Origin: Coregonus clupeaformis
Taxonomy: Eukaryota > Chordata > Actinopteri > Salmoniformes > Salmonidae
Assembly: GCF_020615455.1 (NCBI RefSeq)
Contig: NC_059225.1
Coordinates: forward strand, 23,220,430 to 23,284,429
Direction: 5' to 3'
DNA length: 64,000 bases
In this document: positions 39,433 to 49,743 of the stretch, piece by piece
How the letters are laid out: the number at the start of each line of letters is the position of its first letter
How positions within the stretch are numbered: the stretch's first letter is position 1
Notes under the pieces: model-generated
The model's database searches: none
What the model was told of the DNA's origin: nothing
The model's input: the letters and a program-made list of their open reading frames with translations, nothing else
Program-made: the position numbers and the translations under genes

Positions 39433-42355
39433 TCAATGTAGTACTGTGCGCCTCCCATAGTCTGTTCTGGACTTGGGGACTGTGAAGAGACCTCTGGTGG
39501 CATGTTTTGTGGCGTATGCATGGGTGTCCAAGCTGTGTGCCAGTAGTTCAAACAGACAGCTCGGTGCATTCAACATGTCAATACTTCTCACAAATACAGG
39601 TAGTGATGAAGTCAATCTGTCCTCCACTTTGAGCCAGGAGAGATTGACATGCATATTATTAATGTTAGCTCTCTGTGTACATCCAAGGGCCAGCCGTGCT
39701 GCCCTGTTCTGAGCCAATTGCAATTTTCCTGAGTCCCTTTTTGTGGCACCTGACCACACGACTGAACAGTAGTCCAGGTGCGACAAAACTAGGGCCTGTA
39801 GGACCGGCCTTGTTGATAGTGCTGTTAAGAATGCAGAGCAGTGCTTTATTATGGATAGTCTTCTCCACATCTTAGCTAATGTTGTATCAATATGTTTTGA
39901 CCATGACAGTTTACAATCCAGGGTTACTCCAAGCAGTTGAGTCATGTCTACATGTTCAATTTCCACGTTATTCATTACAAGATTTAGTTGAGGTTTAGGG
40001 TTTAGTAAATGATTTGTCCCAAATACAATGCTTTTAGTTTTGGAAATATTTAGGACTAACTTATTCCGTGCCACCCATTCTGAAACTACCTGCAGCTCTT
40101 TGTTAAGTGTTGCAGTCATTTCAGTCACAGTTCGGTCCTCTGTAGCTCAGCTGGTAGAGCACGGCGCTTGTAACGCCAAGGTAGTGGGTTCGATCCCCGG
40201 GACCACCCATTCACAAAAATGTATGCACGCATGACTGTAAGTCGCTTTGGATAACATGTATAGTTTTGAGTCATCCTCATAGATAGACACACTGGCTTTA
40301 CTCAAAGTCAGTGGCATGTCGTTAGCAAAGATTGAAAAAAGTAAGGGGCCTAGAAAGCTGCCCTGGGGAATTCCTGATTCTACCTGGATTATGTTGGAAT
40401 GGCTTCCATTAAAGAACACCCTCTGTGTTCTGTTAGACAGGTAACTCTTTATCCACAATATAGTGGTGTAAAGCCATAACACATACATTTTTCCAGCAGC
40501 AGACTATGATCGATAATGTCAAAGCCACGCTAAAGTCTAACAAAACAGCCCTCACAACCTTTTTATCATCAATTTTTCTCAGCCAATCATCAGCCATTTG
40601 TGTAAGTGCTGTGCTTGTTTAATGTCCTTCCCTATAAGCGTGCTGAAAGTATGTTGTCAATTTGTTTACTGTAAAATAGCATTTTATCTGGTCAAACACA
40701 ATTTTTTCCAAAAGTTTACTGAGTGTTGGAAACAGGCTGATTGGTCGGCTATTTGAGCCAGTGAAGGGGGCTTTACTATTCTTAGGTAGGGGAATTACTT
40801 TTGCTTCCCTTCAGGCCTGAGGGCACACACTTTTTAGTAGGCTTAAATTGAATATATGGCAAATAGGAGTTGCAATATCGTCCACTATTATCCTCAGTAA
40901 TTTTCCATACAAGTTGTCAGACCACGGTGGCTTGTCATTGTTGATAGACAACAATAATTTTTTCACCTCTTCCACACTACAGAATTCAAAATTACAATGC
41001 TTGTCTTTCATAATTTGGTCAGATATACTTGGATGTGTAGTGTCAGCGTTTGTTGCTGGCATGTCATGCCTAAATTTTCTAATCTTGCCAATGAAAAAAT
41101 CAATATCAGTGGGTTTTGTGATGAATGAGCCAACTGATTCAATGAATGATGGAGCGGAGTTTGCCTTTTTGCCCAAAATTTCATTTAAGGTGCTCCAAAG
41201 CTTTTTACTATCATTCTTTATATCATTTATCTTTGTTTCATAGTGTAGTTTCTTCTTCTTTTTATTCAGTTTAGTCACATGATTTATCAATTTGCCGTAA
41301 GTTTGCCATTTATTTTGCTTCATCCCTCTCAACCATAAAATGTTTCAGTTCCTCATCAATCCACTGGGATTTTACAGTTTTTACAGTCATTGTCTTAATG
41401 GGCGCTTGCTTATTAGTAACTGGGATAAGCAATTTCATAAATGTGTCAAGTGAAGCCTCTGGTTGCTTCTCATTACACACCACGGACCAACAAATATTAT
41501 TTACATCAACAACATAGGAATCACTATAAAACTTCTTATGCACTATATTAGGCCCAGCCTTTAGAACTTTGGTTTTCCTAGAAATGGCTACTATATTGTG
41601 ATCACTACATCCGATGGATGTGGATACTGCTTTCAAGCTAATTTCTACAGCATTAGAAAGATGTGATCAATACATGTTGATGATTTCATTCCTGTGCTGT
41701 TTGTAACTACCCTGGTAGGTTGACTGATAACCTGAACCAGGTTGAAGGCACTAGTTACAGTTTGAACCTTTCTCTTGAGTGGGCAGCCTGATGAAAGCCA
41801 GTCAATATTTAAATCACCCAAAAAATATACCGCTCTGTTGATATCACATACATTATCAATCATTTCACAAATGTTATCCTGATACAAACTATTAGCACTT
41901 GGTGGTCTATAGCAGCTTCCTACCAGAATGGGCTTTAGGTGAGGCAGATGAACCTGTAGCCATATTACTTCAACAGCATTTAACATGAGATCCTCTCTAA
42001 GCTATACATTAATGTGGTTCTGAATATAAATGGCCACACCTCCACCTTTAGCATTTCTGTATTTTCTGTATATCTTATAACCAAATATTGCTACCACTGT
42101 GTCATCAAAGGTATTATCTAAGTGAGTTTCAGAGATTGGCAGAATATGAATGTCATCTGTTACTAGCAAATTATTGATTTCATGAACCTTGTTTCTTAAG
42201 CTGCATATGTTAACTTGGGCTATTTTTAGCACTTTTCTGTGATGCTTGATTGTTTTTATTGCTTCGCTGGGAAGCTTAGCAGAGGTACACATGCTGAGGT
42301 TATTTATGTTAGTGCAGGGTGAGCTGCACACAGTGGACTTCCTGCTAGGGCACAC
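39433..42355 (-). pseudogene. LINE ORF2: endonuclease and reverse transcriptase, broken
   Basis: Endonuclease: QVNICSLRNKVHEINNLLV near the start, SETHLD, GGGVAIYI, a GSCYRPPSAN block and LGDLNIDWL (about 42260-41800). Then a linker (41636-40820) with NNDKPPWSDNLYGKLLRI. Reverse transcriptase: VESGIPQGSFLGPLLFSIFANDMPL (about 40400-40310) followed by the catalytic box, which here reads YEDD where the family usually has YADD. The thumb and C-terminal part (40128-39433) include LGVTLDCKLSW and LSHLDYCSVVWSG. Stops and frameshifts separate the blocks, and the SINE splits the RT just after the catalytic box. The enzyme would nick DNA and reverse-transcribe its own RNA; this copy cannot. Confidence 0.88.
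40135..40254 (+). mobile_element. tRNA-derived SINE inside the LINE
   Basis: The head gtcctctgtagctcagctgg carries an A-box, and gtgggttcgatccccgggac a B-box. After a short spacer comes ctgtaagtcgctttggataa, a truncated SINE tail. The head is well preserved, with the anticodon position reading TGT, but the acceptor stem is only partly paired and the attached body marks it as a SINE, not a tRNA gene. Confidence 0.85.
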
Positions 42356-42559
42356 CGCCTCAGTGCTAACAGTATAACTCTCATAGGCACATGATTACTG
42401 CATACAATAGCTGTAGGATCAGCAGAGGCGTTCAGGGCAGTAAGAGGGACATACATTAGGTTACTTACATTGTCTCTTCCAGCGCCCCTGGGATAATGTA
42501 CATTTGCTGAAGCATTATGACAACTCAGCGACACAATGGTAGGGATTAACTGAGCTGGG

Positions 42560-43692
42560 CTTGGGTCATTGATACGTCATTGTCTCAACGCAGCCTTATA
42601 ATGCTGTGAAAGGACCAGGAACCCAAATGAGTTGGGTGGATCCCGTCCCCCTTATAATACAAGCTTTGCTTCCAGAAGGTATATAAATTGTCAATAAATG
42701 TTGCACCCACAGAGCTGCAATAGTCTCATAGCCAGTTATGGAGGGCTAAAAGTCTGCTGAACCGTTCAATGCCACGATTTAGGGAGGGCAGAGGGACAGA
42801 TATTATGGGGCATGTGTTGGTGTCAAGTAGTGACACAATCAGTTCTTTAAAATCCATCTCAGCTGTTCTGAGCTGCCCTTCTTATGATAGACTACATTTC
42901 CTGATGCTGGTTTAAAATGTTAGGGAGCAGCTTATTGATGTCCTGTACTCATGCTCCTGGATAGCATAACGTTTTTGCTCCAGGGACTGAGACATTTCTC
43001 ACCATTGAACTGCCCAATACAACGTCCGGAGAAGAGAATTGAGAAATCCGCACATTCCCACCCCTCACACAATTCGTTGAGCCTTTCACGGGCCCACGAA
43101 AAGCTGGATCCGCTGCTATCGGTGATAGGTCCAGACCTCCCACAGCAGGCAGAGCCCCGTCAGATCCAGAGAGAGGGAAAGGAGCCAAACTCGACAATGA
43201 AGTCGCTGCTGGAGTCAGTGTAGTTTGAGTTAGCACTGCCGTCGCAGACACAGGCAGTCCCAGCGATGAAGGCGCAGGTAGATCAGGCACCAGTGCAGTG
43301 AAGCTATTCCTTATGTCAATCTGCTCCGAACCTCTCGCAGTCACTCCCGTCCGCTTAGCAGCATGCCGCTGCCTTCGGTTTCCACGACTTGTGACATGGG
43401 ACTAGTGCTGATTGGAACACTCTTCTTGCTGTTCTCTGTCTACTTCACTACAGGATGGAGGAGGAGAAGCAGATGGAGATGACTTCCTTGGCAGGCAAGT
43501 TCCAGGTAGCACAGGCCATTCGGATAGGGACAGATGACAAGGCGGGGAAACATCCATTAAGCCCGAGCGGCGTCCTGCCATAGGAGTTAAGAACAAGAAA
43601 GTTCCAATTTGCGTTTTCCCCATACATTTGCGCAGAATTGAAATTTGTTTGCTAAGCATAACCACCTCATTCCTGTAGTCCCCTGCTAGCAA
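42560..43692 (-). pseudogene. LINE ORF1 with SGNH-esterase-like domain
   Basis: The minus strand from about 43692 carries a low-complexity N-terminal part. Then SSPDVVLGSSMVRNVSVPGA (about 43040-42980) matches block I of SGNH hydrolases (G-S/D-S), and near 42690 the Asp-x-x-His block reads DGIHPTHLG. Several CR1- and L2-type LINEs carry such an esterase in ORF1. Stops and frameshifts in between make it a pseudogene. Confidence 0.65.
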
Positions 43693-44514
43693 ACAATTGC
43701 CGCATTGGAACGCCAGACTGTAAATATTATCCCGGACAAGAGCGTAATAAACAGCGCTGGAAACGTTCGTTAGCTATTCCAGGTGAAGCGGGCTCCATTG
43801 CAACCTAGCTAGCTAGCTGGCTAGTTGGTAGCAGGTGTTGACACAGGTATCCGAGCTCTTGAGTTCCGACGTTTTTGGCGTCGAGTCGGTGTCTCATGAC
43901 AGCAGCTCTATCAATGTTCATCTGGGCCCGCATTCATGTCAGTTATGTTTGGGGCAAATCCAATACAACACATTACTGTGTACCACTCTCCATATTTTCA
44001 AGCATAGTGGTGGCTGCATCATGTTATGGGTATGCTTGTAATCATTAAGGACTGGGGAGTTTTTCAGGATAGAGCTAAGCAGAGGAAAACCTGGTTCAGT
44101 CTGCTTTCCAACGGACATTGAATAATTCACCTTTCAGCAGGACAATATCCTAAAACACAAGGCCAAATCTACACTGGAGTTGCTTACCAAGAAAACAGTG
44201 ACTGTTTCTGAGAGGCCGAGTTACAGTTTTGACTTAAATGTATTTGAAAATCTATGGAAAGACCTGAAAATGGTTGACTAGCAATGATCAAGAACCAATT
44301 TGACAGAGCTTGATAAGTTTTGAAAATAATAATGGGCAAATGTTGCACAATCCAGGTGTGGAAAGTTCTTAGAGATTAAACTAGAAAGACTCACGGCTGT
44401 AATCGCTGCCAAAGGTGCTTCTACAAAGTATTGACTCAGGTGTGTGAATACTTATGTAAATGAGGTATTTCTGTATTTCATTTTCAATACATTTGCTAAA
44501 AACATGTTTTCACA

Positions 44515-45434
44515 CCGAGGCTGACTCCCCTCCTTGTTCGGGCAGGTTTCGGCGTTCGTCGTCACCGGCTTACTAGCTACTGCCACTTGATTTTCCCCTG
44601 TGTCAATACATTTATTGTATTTTCTGAGACTGTGTTTGGTGAGGGAGGAGTGTTTCCCCTGTACCTGTTTCGATTGCCATTGTAGGCGCATTGTATGTCT
44701 GGAAGGAATACATCTGCATCCGGTTATTTTACTCCTGCGCCTGACTCCGTCCATTATTCACCACAGAATCACTCACCCGCTGATATGGAGTCAGCAGGAG
44801 AAGACCGCATGCCTGGAGTTGTGGCAAGGGTCCAGGAGCATTCCACGATGCTGGCCAGCTTGGGGAAAGCGATGGATCGGGTTCTTCAGGTCGTCCAACA
44901 CCTGGAGAAGAGAGGACCCAATCTGTCGAGACCAGCTGGCCAACCGGATCCAGCCACCTACACCCCAGCACCCGGAGGGATCCAGATATCCTGGCCACCA
45001 GCGTTTGATGGGACGGCAGCGCGCTGTAAAGGATTCCTTCTCCAACTGGAGCTGTATTTCTCCAGCATCAGGCCGGCATCATTGGAGTGGGAGAAGGGAT
45101 CCGTCCTCGTTTCCTGCCTCTGTGAGAAAGCCCTGGAGTGGGCCAGCGCGGTGTGGAACGAAGGAGGAGCCGCATTGGAGGACTACAGGGAGTTCGCTCG
45201 CCTCTTTCGGGCGGTTTTCAATCACCCACCCGAGGGTCGAGAGGCGGGCGAGCGGCTGGTCCAGCTGAGGCAGGGGACGAGGACCGCACAGGACTACGCA
45301 CTGGAGTTCCGGACGCTGACTGCCACCGCAGGGAGGCCCCGGTCTTCGTGCCGGGGGATCGGATCGGGTCTGGCTCTCGATCTGCATCCGGTTATTTTAC
45401 TCCTGCGCCTGACTCCGTCCATCATTCACCACAT
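44515..45434 (+). mobile_element. gypsy retrotransposon with a large internal deletion
   Basis: Starts in LTR sequence (ccgaggctgactcccctcct, related to 1452-1811), continues to an LTR end (tgactccgtccattattcac) near 44762 and a gag start. At about 45340 gag jumps to the C-terminal part of integrase (ggtcttcgtgccgggggatc, V-F-V-P-G-D) and within 45 bp to the last ~55 bp of the LTR again. The ~55-bp LTR end (atctgcatccggttatttta to attcaccaca) is thus directly repeated at about 44710 and 45379. Roughly 4 kb of gag-pol is missing. Inserted in the Tc1 element; no target duplication is visible. Confidence 0.82.
44785..45340 (+). pseudogene. gag: gypsy (chromovirus-type) Gag, N-terminal part
   Basis: The ATG at 44785 (MESAGEDRMPGVVARVQEHS) is the likely start; an in-frame ATG at 44695 lies in the LTR. 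The frame covers the coiled N-terminus, then ISWPPAFDGTAARCKGFLLQ and the retrotransposon Gag core EYREFARLFRAVFNHP-like sequence with LVQLRQGTRTAQDYALEFR, typical of Tf1/sushi-type fish elements. It ends by deletion at about 45340; no zinc knuckle remains. It may be the gag of the same family whose pol is at 48154-51600. Confidence 0.82.
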
Positions 45435-45470
45435 TATGGGGTATTGTGTGTAGGTAGGTGAGAAAAAAAT

Positions 45471-45795
45471 TCGATTTATGATGCTCAGAGGAACACTTAT
45501 CTGAAGTCAATTTGACCTTTGACCTTGACCTTTGTGCTGGAGACAAATGGTATCCGATGCACTACATATCTATTCATGATGATCACAAGGATATACGTAT
45601 ATTTTCCCTGTGACGTTCAGAGGACGAGGGACAGTGATCTGAACATTTTCAATTAGCCACATTTTTTAAAATAAAAAAATGTCATAAATGGATTGATTTA
45701 CGCCTTTGGTACAGGGCATTTCCACTGTAACTGAATTATGCTTCAATTCAACAAAGTCGGGCTGGTCTGCAGAGTAGCCTCCCTTCTCTCTTTCT
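45471..45795. other. spacer, no gene seen
   Basis: Contains the gtcaatttgacctttgacct motif mentioned at 37862; otherwise unique-looking. Confidence 0.4.
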
Positions 45796-46116
45796 GCTCC
45801 CCCTCTATATTTACATTTCAGTCATTTAGCAGACGCTCTTATCCAGAGCGACTTACATACATTAAATATTTATTTATTTTATACTGGCCCCCCGTGGGAA
45901 TTGAACCCACAATCCTGGCGTTGCAAACGCCATGCTCTACCAACTGAGCTACATCCCTGCCGGCCATTCCCTCCCCTACCCTGGACCAATTGTGTACCGC
46001 CCCATGGGTCTCCCGGTCACGGCCGGCTACGACAGAGCTTGGATTCAAACCAGGATCTCTAGTGGCACAGCTAGCACTGCAATGCAGTGCCTTAGACCAC
46101 TGCACCACTCGGGAGA
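45796..46116 (-). mobile_element. dimeric SINE with two tRNA-like heads
   Basis: On the minus strand: first head ctcccgagtggtgcagtggt with B-box-like ctggtttgaatccaagctct, a linker ccatggggcggtacacaatt, then a second head ggatgtagctcagttggtag with B-box-like tgggttcaattcccacgggg. The tail is gtaagtcgctctggataaga ... tctgctaaatga. A second copy with the same arrangement lies at 59063-59369. Confidence 0.88.
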
Positions 46117-46884
46117 TATAGTCTGGTTCACACACATCCTAGCTTAAAATCCCTCCCTCTTCAGTTTCCCGCTCTCTATCGCTCCGCCCACTTCCTTTGT
46201 CTATGATGGCGGCTAAATCCGACTGTCATTCAGTTTAGAAACAATATTATTACAATCAATCACGCCCTTGTCATGCAAAAACACTCATGTTCACTTTAAA
46301 CTCTGTTCAACCCTGGCTCTCTCGGGCTTGACCTGAAGACTGATTGTTGGACATGACAGATTCACACTTAATCTTTCAAACATACACAAACCCCACCCCA
46401 TCATGCTGTAATCAATCAAGAAGATAGCCAAGGAGAGACAAAGGTTTAGCCTGAACTAAACCGCCGCTCTTTCCACTTTGTTTGAGGAGAGAGGCAAAAG
46501 GCCACAGTGTGGTTTTAGTCTCTGATAAGGTAGGACAGTCATGGATTTAGGTAAGAGCGAGCAATTTCACACTAGGTCAGATTCCCACTTCACACACACA
46601 CACACAGTGAAATGACCCAATTAAGTTCTTGCCTAGCAACAGAAAATTCTAACTATATGTTCGTGATTAACTCAGTTTTATTTCATAGTCCACTAAAAAA
46701 TCTCCCTCATCAGTGGATGAGAAAGCTTGTTACAGTAAATAGAAAGAGGGTAGGTGTCATGGTAGGTGTCAGTAAGAGCCAGGAGATGTGACATTAACTG
46801 TAGCGAGAGAAGAGAGAGGGAGACTGTTTTCACTGTTATGAGCTGAACATTCAGTATACCAGTGGAAGGGAGGACAGTAGCAGG
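46117..46884. other. spacer; short (CA)n and a YY1-like ATGGCGGC motif
   Basis: (CA)n at 46592-46606. At 46202-46212 tatgATGGCGGCTAAATCC follows a GC-box-like ctccgcccact. The frame closes after ten codons (MAAKSDCHSV). No gene is supported. Confidence 0.35.
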
Positions 46885-47695
46885 TGACCCAACTGTGGTT
46901 TGTGACTATTATGATTTCCCATTGTAGCCAATTCAATTGCAGTATTCTGTTACCGATTTGGTAACAGAATTGTGAATTTTAATCATTTAATAATTAATAA
47001 ACAAACTTGATATCAGTTGTGATGTCACGAGAGGCTGTGTCCTGGAGGGACGTTACATCCCCCTGAGGTGGCTGCAAACCCAGACAGCTATGGCTCCATC
47101 TGCTGGTATGGTCGGGAACTCCACCCCTCTATGGCCAATCTTCCCACGCAGCTGAAACAAATGAGGAGCTGATGAGCTGAAGGTTTGGGAAGGGAAGAGA
47201 CACAGTCTCCAACCTGGGCTCTCTGGAGGACAAGAGTGCTGCACGTCCACTTCCATGAGGAATATAAGGATTTGGAGATACTTACCTTTGGGAAATACTC
47301 ACCTTTGGATATATGCACCTGTGGAAATACGTGAGAGACATTTGGAAGGACTTTTTGCTGGGTTGGCCACTAGCTGCAACGTGGACTACAGTAAGGCTGG
47401 GGAAAAGTTATCTGAGCGAGTGAGAATTATGACTTTGGATGTGGAAGAGACATCCCTGAACTGTTAACCCTTAAAGAGCCACAAGAGAACAGAATTTTGT
47501 TATATTTTCGTTAATTTCCCAAGACCTATAATAAAATCCTTGTTTTATTTGAACCTTGTCTCCTTGCACTACTTGAGCAATCCCGCTGAAAGCTGGGTAG
47601 CCTCTCGTGACGTCACACAGTAAAAACAATATAACTAGTTGGTAGGTCTACCATTACTTCAGTGAACTTTCATTATCCTCCCTTCTCATGAGGGA
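46885..47695 (-). repeat. dispersed DNA repeat, copy B, split by a solo LTR
   Basis: 46885-47017 and 47618-47695 together are the reverse complement of 11560-11800 (shared ccaactgtggtttgtgacta, atttcccattgtagccaatt, taggtctacc and cctcatgag). The solo LTR interrupts it. Confidence 0.75.
47018..47617 (+). mobile_element. solo LTR, 600 bp, 4-bp target duplication
   Basis: Starts tgtgatgtcacgagaggc and ends gcctctcgtgacgtcaca, an inverted terminal repeat of about 17 bp. Flanked by cagt (47014-47017 and 47618-47621). aataaaa near 47530 could serve polyadenylation. Not homologous by eye to the other LTRs, though it shares the 4-bp duplication length with the Gmr1-like element. Confidence 0.82.
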
Positions 47696-47701
47696 GACAT
47701 T

Positions 47702-47788
47702 TACATTTACATTTACGTCATTTAGCAGACGCTCTTATCCAGAGCGACTTACAAATTGGTGCATTCACCTTATGATAGCCAGTGGGAC
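47702..47788 (-). mobile_element. SINE 3' part, truncated by the gypsy LTR
   Basis: Reverse complement reads gtcccactggctatcataag, gtgaatgcaccaatttgtaa and gtcgctctggataagagcg. The same body is at 54511-54610. It is cut at gtgggac where the LTR starts. Confidence 0.8.
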
Positions 47789-48229
47789 TGTCAGAGTTTG
47801 CTGTAGGTGGGTGTGGTGTTGGAATCAGGCGCAGGACGCAGGAAATAAGTCCAAAAGACTTTAGTAAATGCACAAACTGAAACACAAAGAAAAGCCCTGA
47901 GGCGAGAACTCCGCACGCAGGCGTAAAACAAACGGGCGCACTAAACATGTGCGAATAAACTCTCCTAAACAGAGGAGAACAGCTCAACCGAGCAAACCGT
48001 ATATGATGGCGCAAATGCACGACAGTGAAAACAATCACACACAACACCTGACAAACACAACGAGAACTTATAGGACACTAATGACACTAAACGACAACAG
48101 GTGTACAATACCAGACAAGACCAAACGAACATAGAAACATACAACGGTGGCAGCTAGTATTCCGGAGACGATGAACGCCGAAGCCTGCCCGAGCAAGGAA
48201 GAGAGGCAGCCTCGGCCGAAACTGTGACA
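47789..48229 (-). repeat. 3' LTR of the chromodomain gypsy element
   Basis: Minus-strand start tgtcacagtttcggccgagg, end gcaaactctgaca; 441 bp. Related to the solo LTR 1452-1811 and the fragment 62224-62583. Confidence 0.88.
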
Positions 48230-49727
48230 GTACCCCCCCCTTGACGCGCGGCTCCAGACGTGCGCCGACTCCGGCCTCGGGGACGACCAGGAGGACGCGG
48301 AGCAGGGCGCGTCGGGTGACTACGATGGAATTCCATCAGGAGAGACGGGTCCAAAATGTCTCCCCTCGGCACCCAGCACCGTTCCTCCGGGCCGTACACC
48401 TCCCACTCCACCAGATATTGGAGACCCCCCATCCGACGTCTCGAATCCAAGATGGACCGCACGGAGTACGCCGGTGCCCCCTCGATGTCCAATGGGGGCG
48501 GAGGAGTCTCCCTGATCTCATTTTCTTGGAGTGGGCCAGCTACCACCGGCCTGAGAAGAGACACATGGAACGAGGGGTTAATACATTTATACTCAACAGG
48601 TAGTTGTAATCTGTAACACACCTCGTTCAATCTTCTCAGGACTTTAAATGGCCCCACAAACCGCCGACCCAGTTTCCGACAGGGCAGGCGGAGGGGCAGG
48701 TTTCTGGTAGAGAGCCAGACTCGATCACCAGGTGCGTACACCGGTCCCTCACTGCGGTGGAGATCGGCGCTCGCCTTTTGACGACGGAGGGCCCGCTGCA
48801 GGTGGACGTGTGCAGCGTTCCACGTCTCCTCTCGAGCGCGCACCCACTCATCCACCGCAGGAGCCTCGATCTGGCTCTGCTGCCAAGGTGCCAGAACCGA
48901 CTGGTAACCTAACACACATTGGAAAGGGGGTTAGGTTAGTGGAGGAATGGTGTAGGGAATTCTGGGCCATTTCTGCCCAGGGAACGACCGTGCCCACTCC
49001 TCCGGCCGGTCCTGGCAGTATGATCTAAGAAACCTACTCACATCCTGGTTCACACGTTCCACCTGCCCATTACTCTCCGGATGGTAACCCGAGGTGAGGC
49101 TCACCGAGACCCCCAACCGCTCCATAAAGGCTCTCCAGACTCTGGAGGTAAATTGGGGACCTCGATCAGACACAATATCCTCGGGTACCCCGTAGTGCCG
49201 GAAAACATGGGTGAATAGCGCTCGGCGGTCTGTAGGGCAGTAGGAAGGCCCGGCATAGGGAGCAAACGACAGGCCTTAGAGAACCGGTCCACAACGACCA
49301 GTATAGTAGTATTCCCCTGTGAGGGAGGAAGGTCAGTGATGAAATCCACCGAGAGGTGAGACCATGGTCGTTGTGGAACGGGCAGGGGTAGTAACTTACC
49401 CCTAGGCAGATGTCTAGGCGCCTTACACTGGGCGCACACCGAGCAGGAGGAGACATAAACCCTCACATCCCTCGCCAACGTGGGCCACCAGTACTTAGCA
49501 CTAAGGCAGTGCACTGTCCGGCCGATACCAGGATGTCCAGAGGAGGGTGACGTGTGAGCCCAATAGATCAATCGATCCCGAACCTCGAGCGGAACGTACT
49601 TCCCGACCCTCCGGGCATTGAGGTGGACTAGGGTCGGGTCGCGCAGCGCCCGCTCGAGTTCAGCATCGACCTCCCACACTACCGGTGCCACCAGACAAGA
49701 CTCCGGCAGTATGGGAGTGGGCTCCAC
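48154..49727 (-). pseudogene. pol: gypsy integrase with C-terminal chromodomain
   Basis: From 49727: zinc-binding zone (HTSPSSGHPGIGRT ... CSVCAQCK), first Asp in LSVDFITDLP and the end of that block near 49200. After a frameshift, 49173 on gives the second Asp in MSDRGPQFTS and the Glu in SNGQVERVNQD. The C-terminal piece (48915-48154) has GPVYAPGDRVWLSTRNLPLR, a GPF-like FVGPFKVL, and a chromodomain, YLVEWEVYGPEERCWVPRGD. The frame ends inside the LTR at 48154. Chromodomains direct integration to marked chromatin in chromoviruses. At least one frameshift and one stop break it. Confidence 0.9.
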
Positions 49728-49743
49728 GGACCTCTCCTCCGTG

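Larger units (their letters stand above)
39088..43941 (-). mobile_element. CR1/L2-group LINE, near full length (4.85 kb)
   Basis: Inserted in the Tc1 element with gttat at both borders (39083-39087 and 43942-43946). The 3' end, at the low coordinate, is a short AATAC/AAATA-type repeat instead of a poly-A tail, as in the CR1/L2/Rex1 assemblage. The minus strand carries ORF1 with an SGNH-esterase-like domain and ORF2 with endonuclease and reverse transcriptase. A SINE lies inside (40135-40254). Many frameshifts and stops: not active. The exact clade is not resolved by eye. Confidence 0.82.
37965..45470 (+). mobile_element. Tc1-like transposon hosting three insertions
   Basis: The Tc1-type end cagtgccttcagaaagtatt is at 37965. 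Element sequence occupies 37965-38495, 38852-39087, 43942-44514 and 45435-45470; the inserts between are a solo LTR, a CR1/L2-group LINE and a deleted gypsy element. The pieces join in order: cctgaaaacaaagtgttat then gtttggggcaaatccaatac, on to gtattgactcaggtgtgtga. The right terminal repeat is lost after gtgtgtaggtaggtgag. The transposase is decayed beyond a usable frame. The flank left of the end is TT rather than TA. Confidence 0.85.

Noticed and set aside
40135..40206. Functional tRNA gene
   Set aside because: A and B boxes are good, but the acceptor stem pairs poorly and a SINE body and tail follow directly; it also sits inside a LINE.
46190..46240. Promoter and first exon at ATGGCGGCTAAATCC
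   Set aside because: The frame closes after ten codons with no splice donor before the stop; only a GC-box-like and a YY1-like motif support it.
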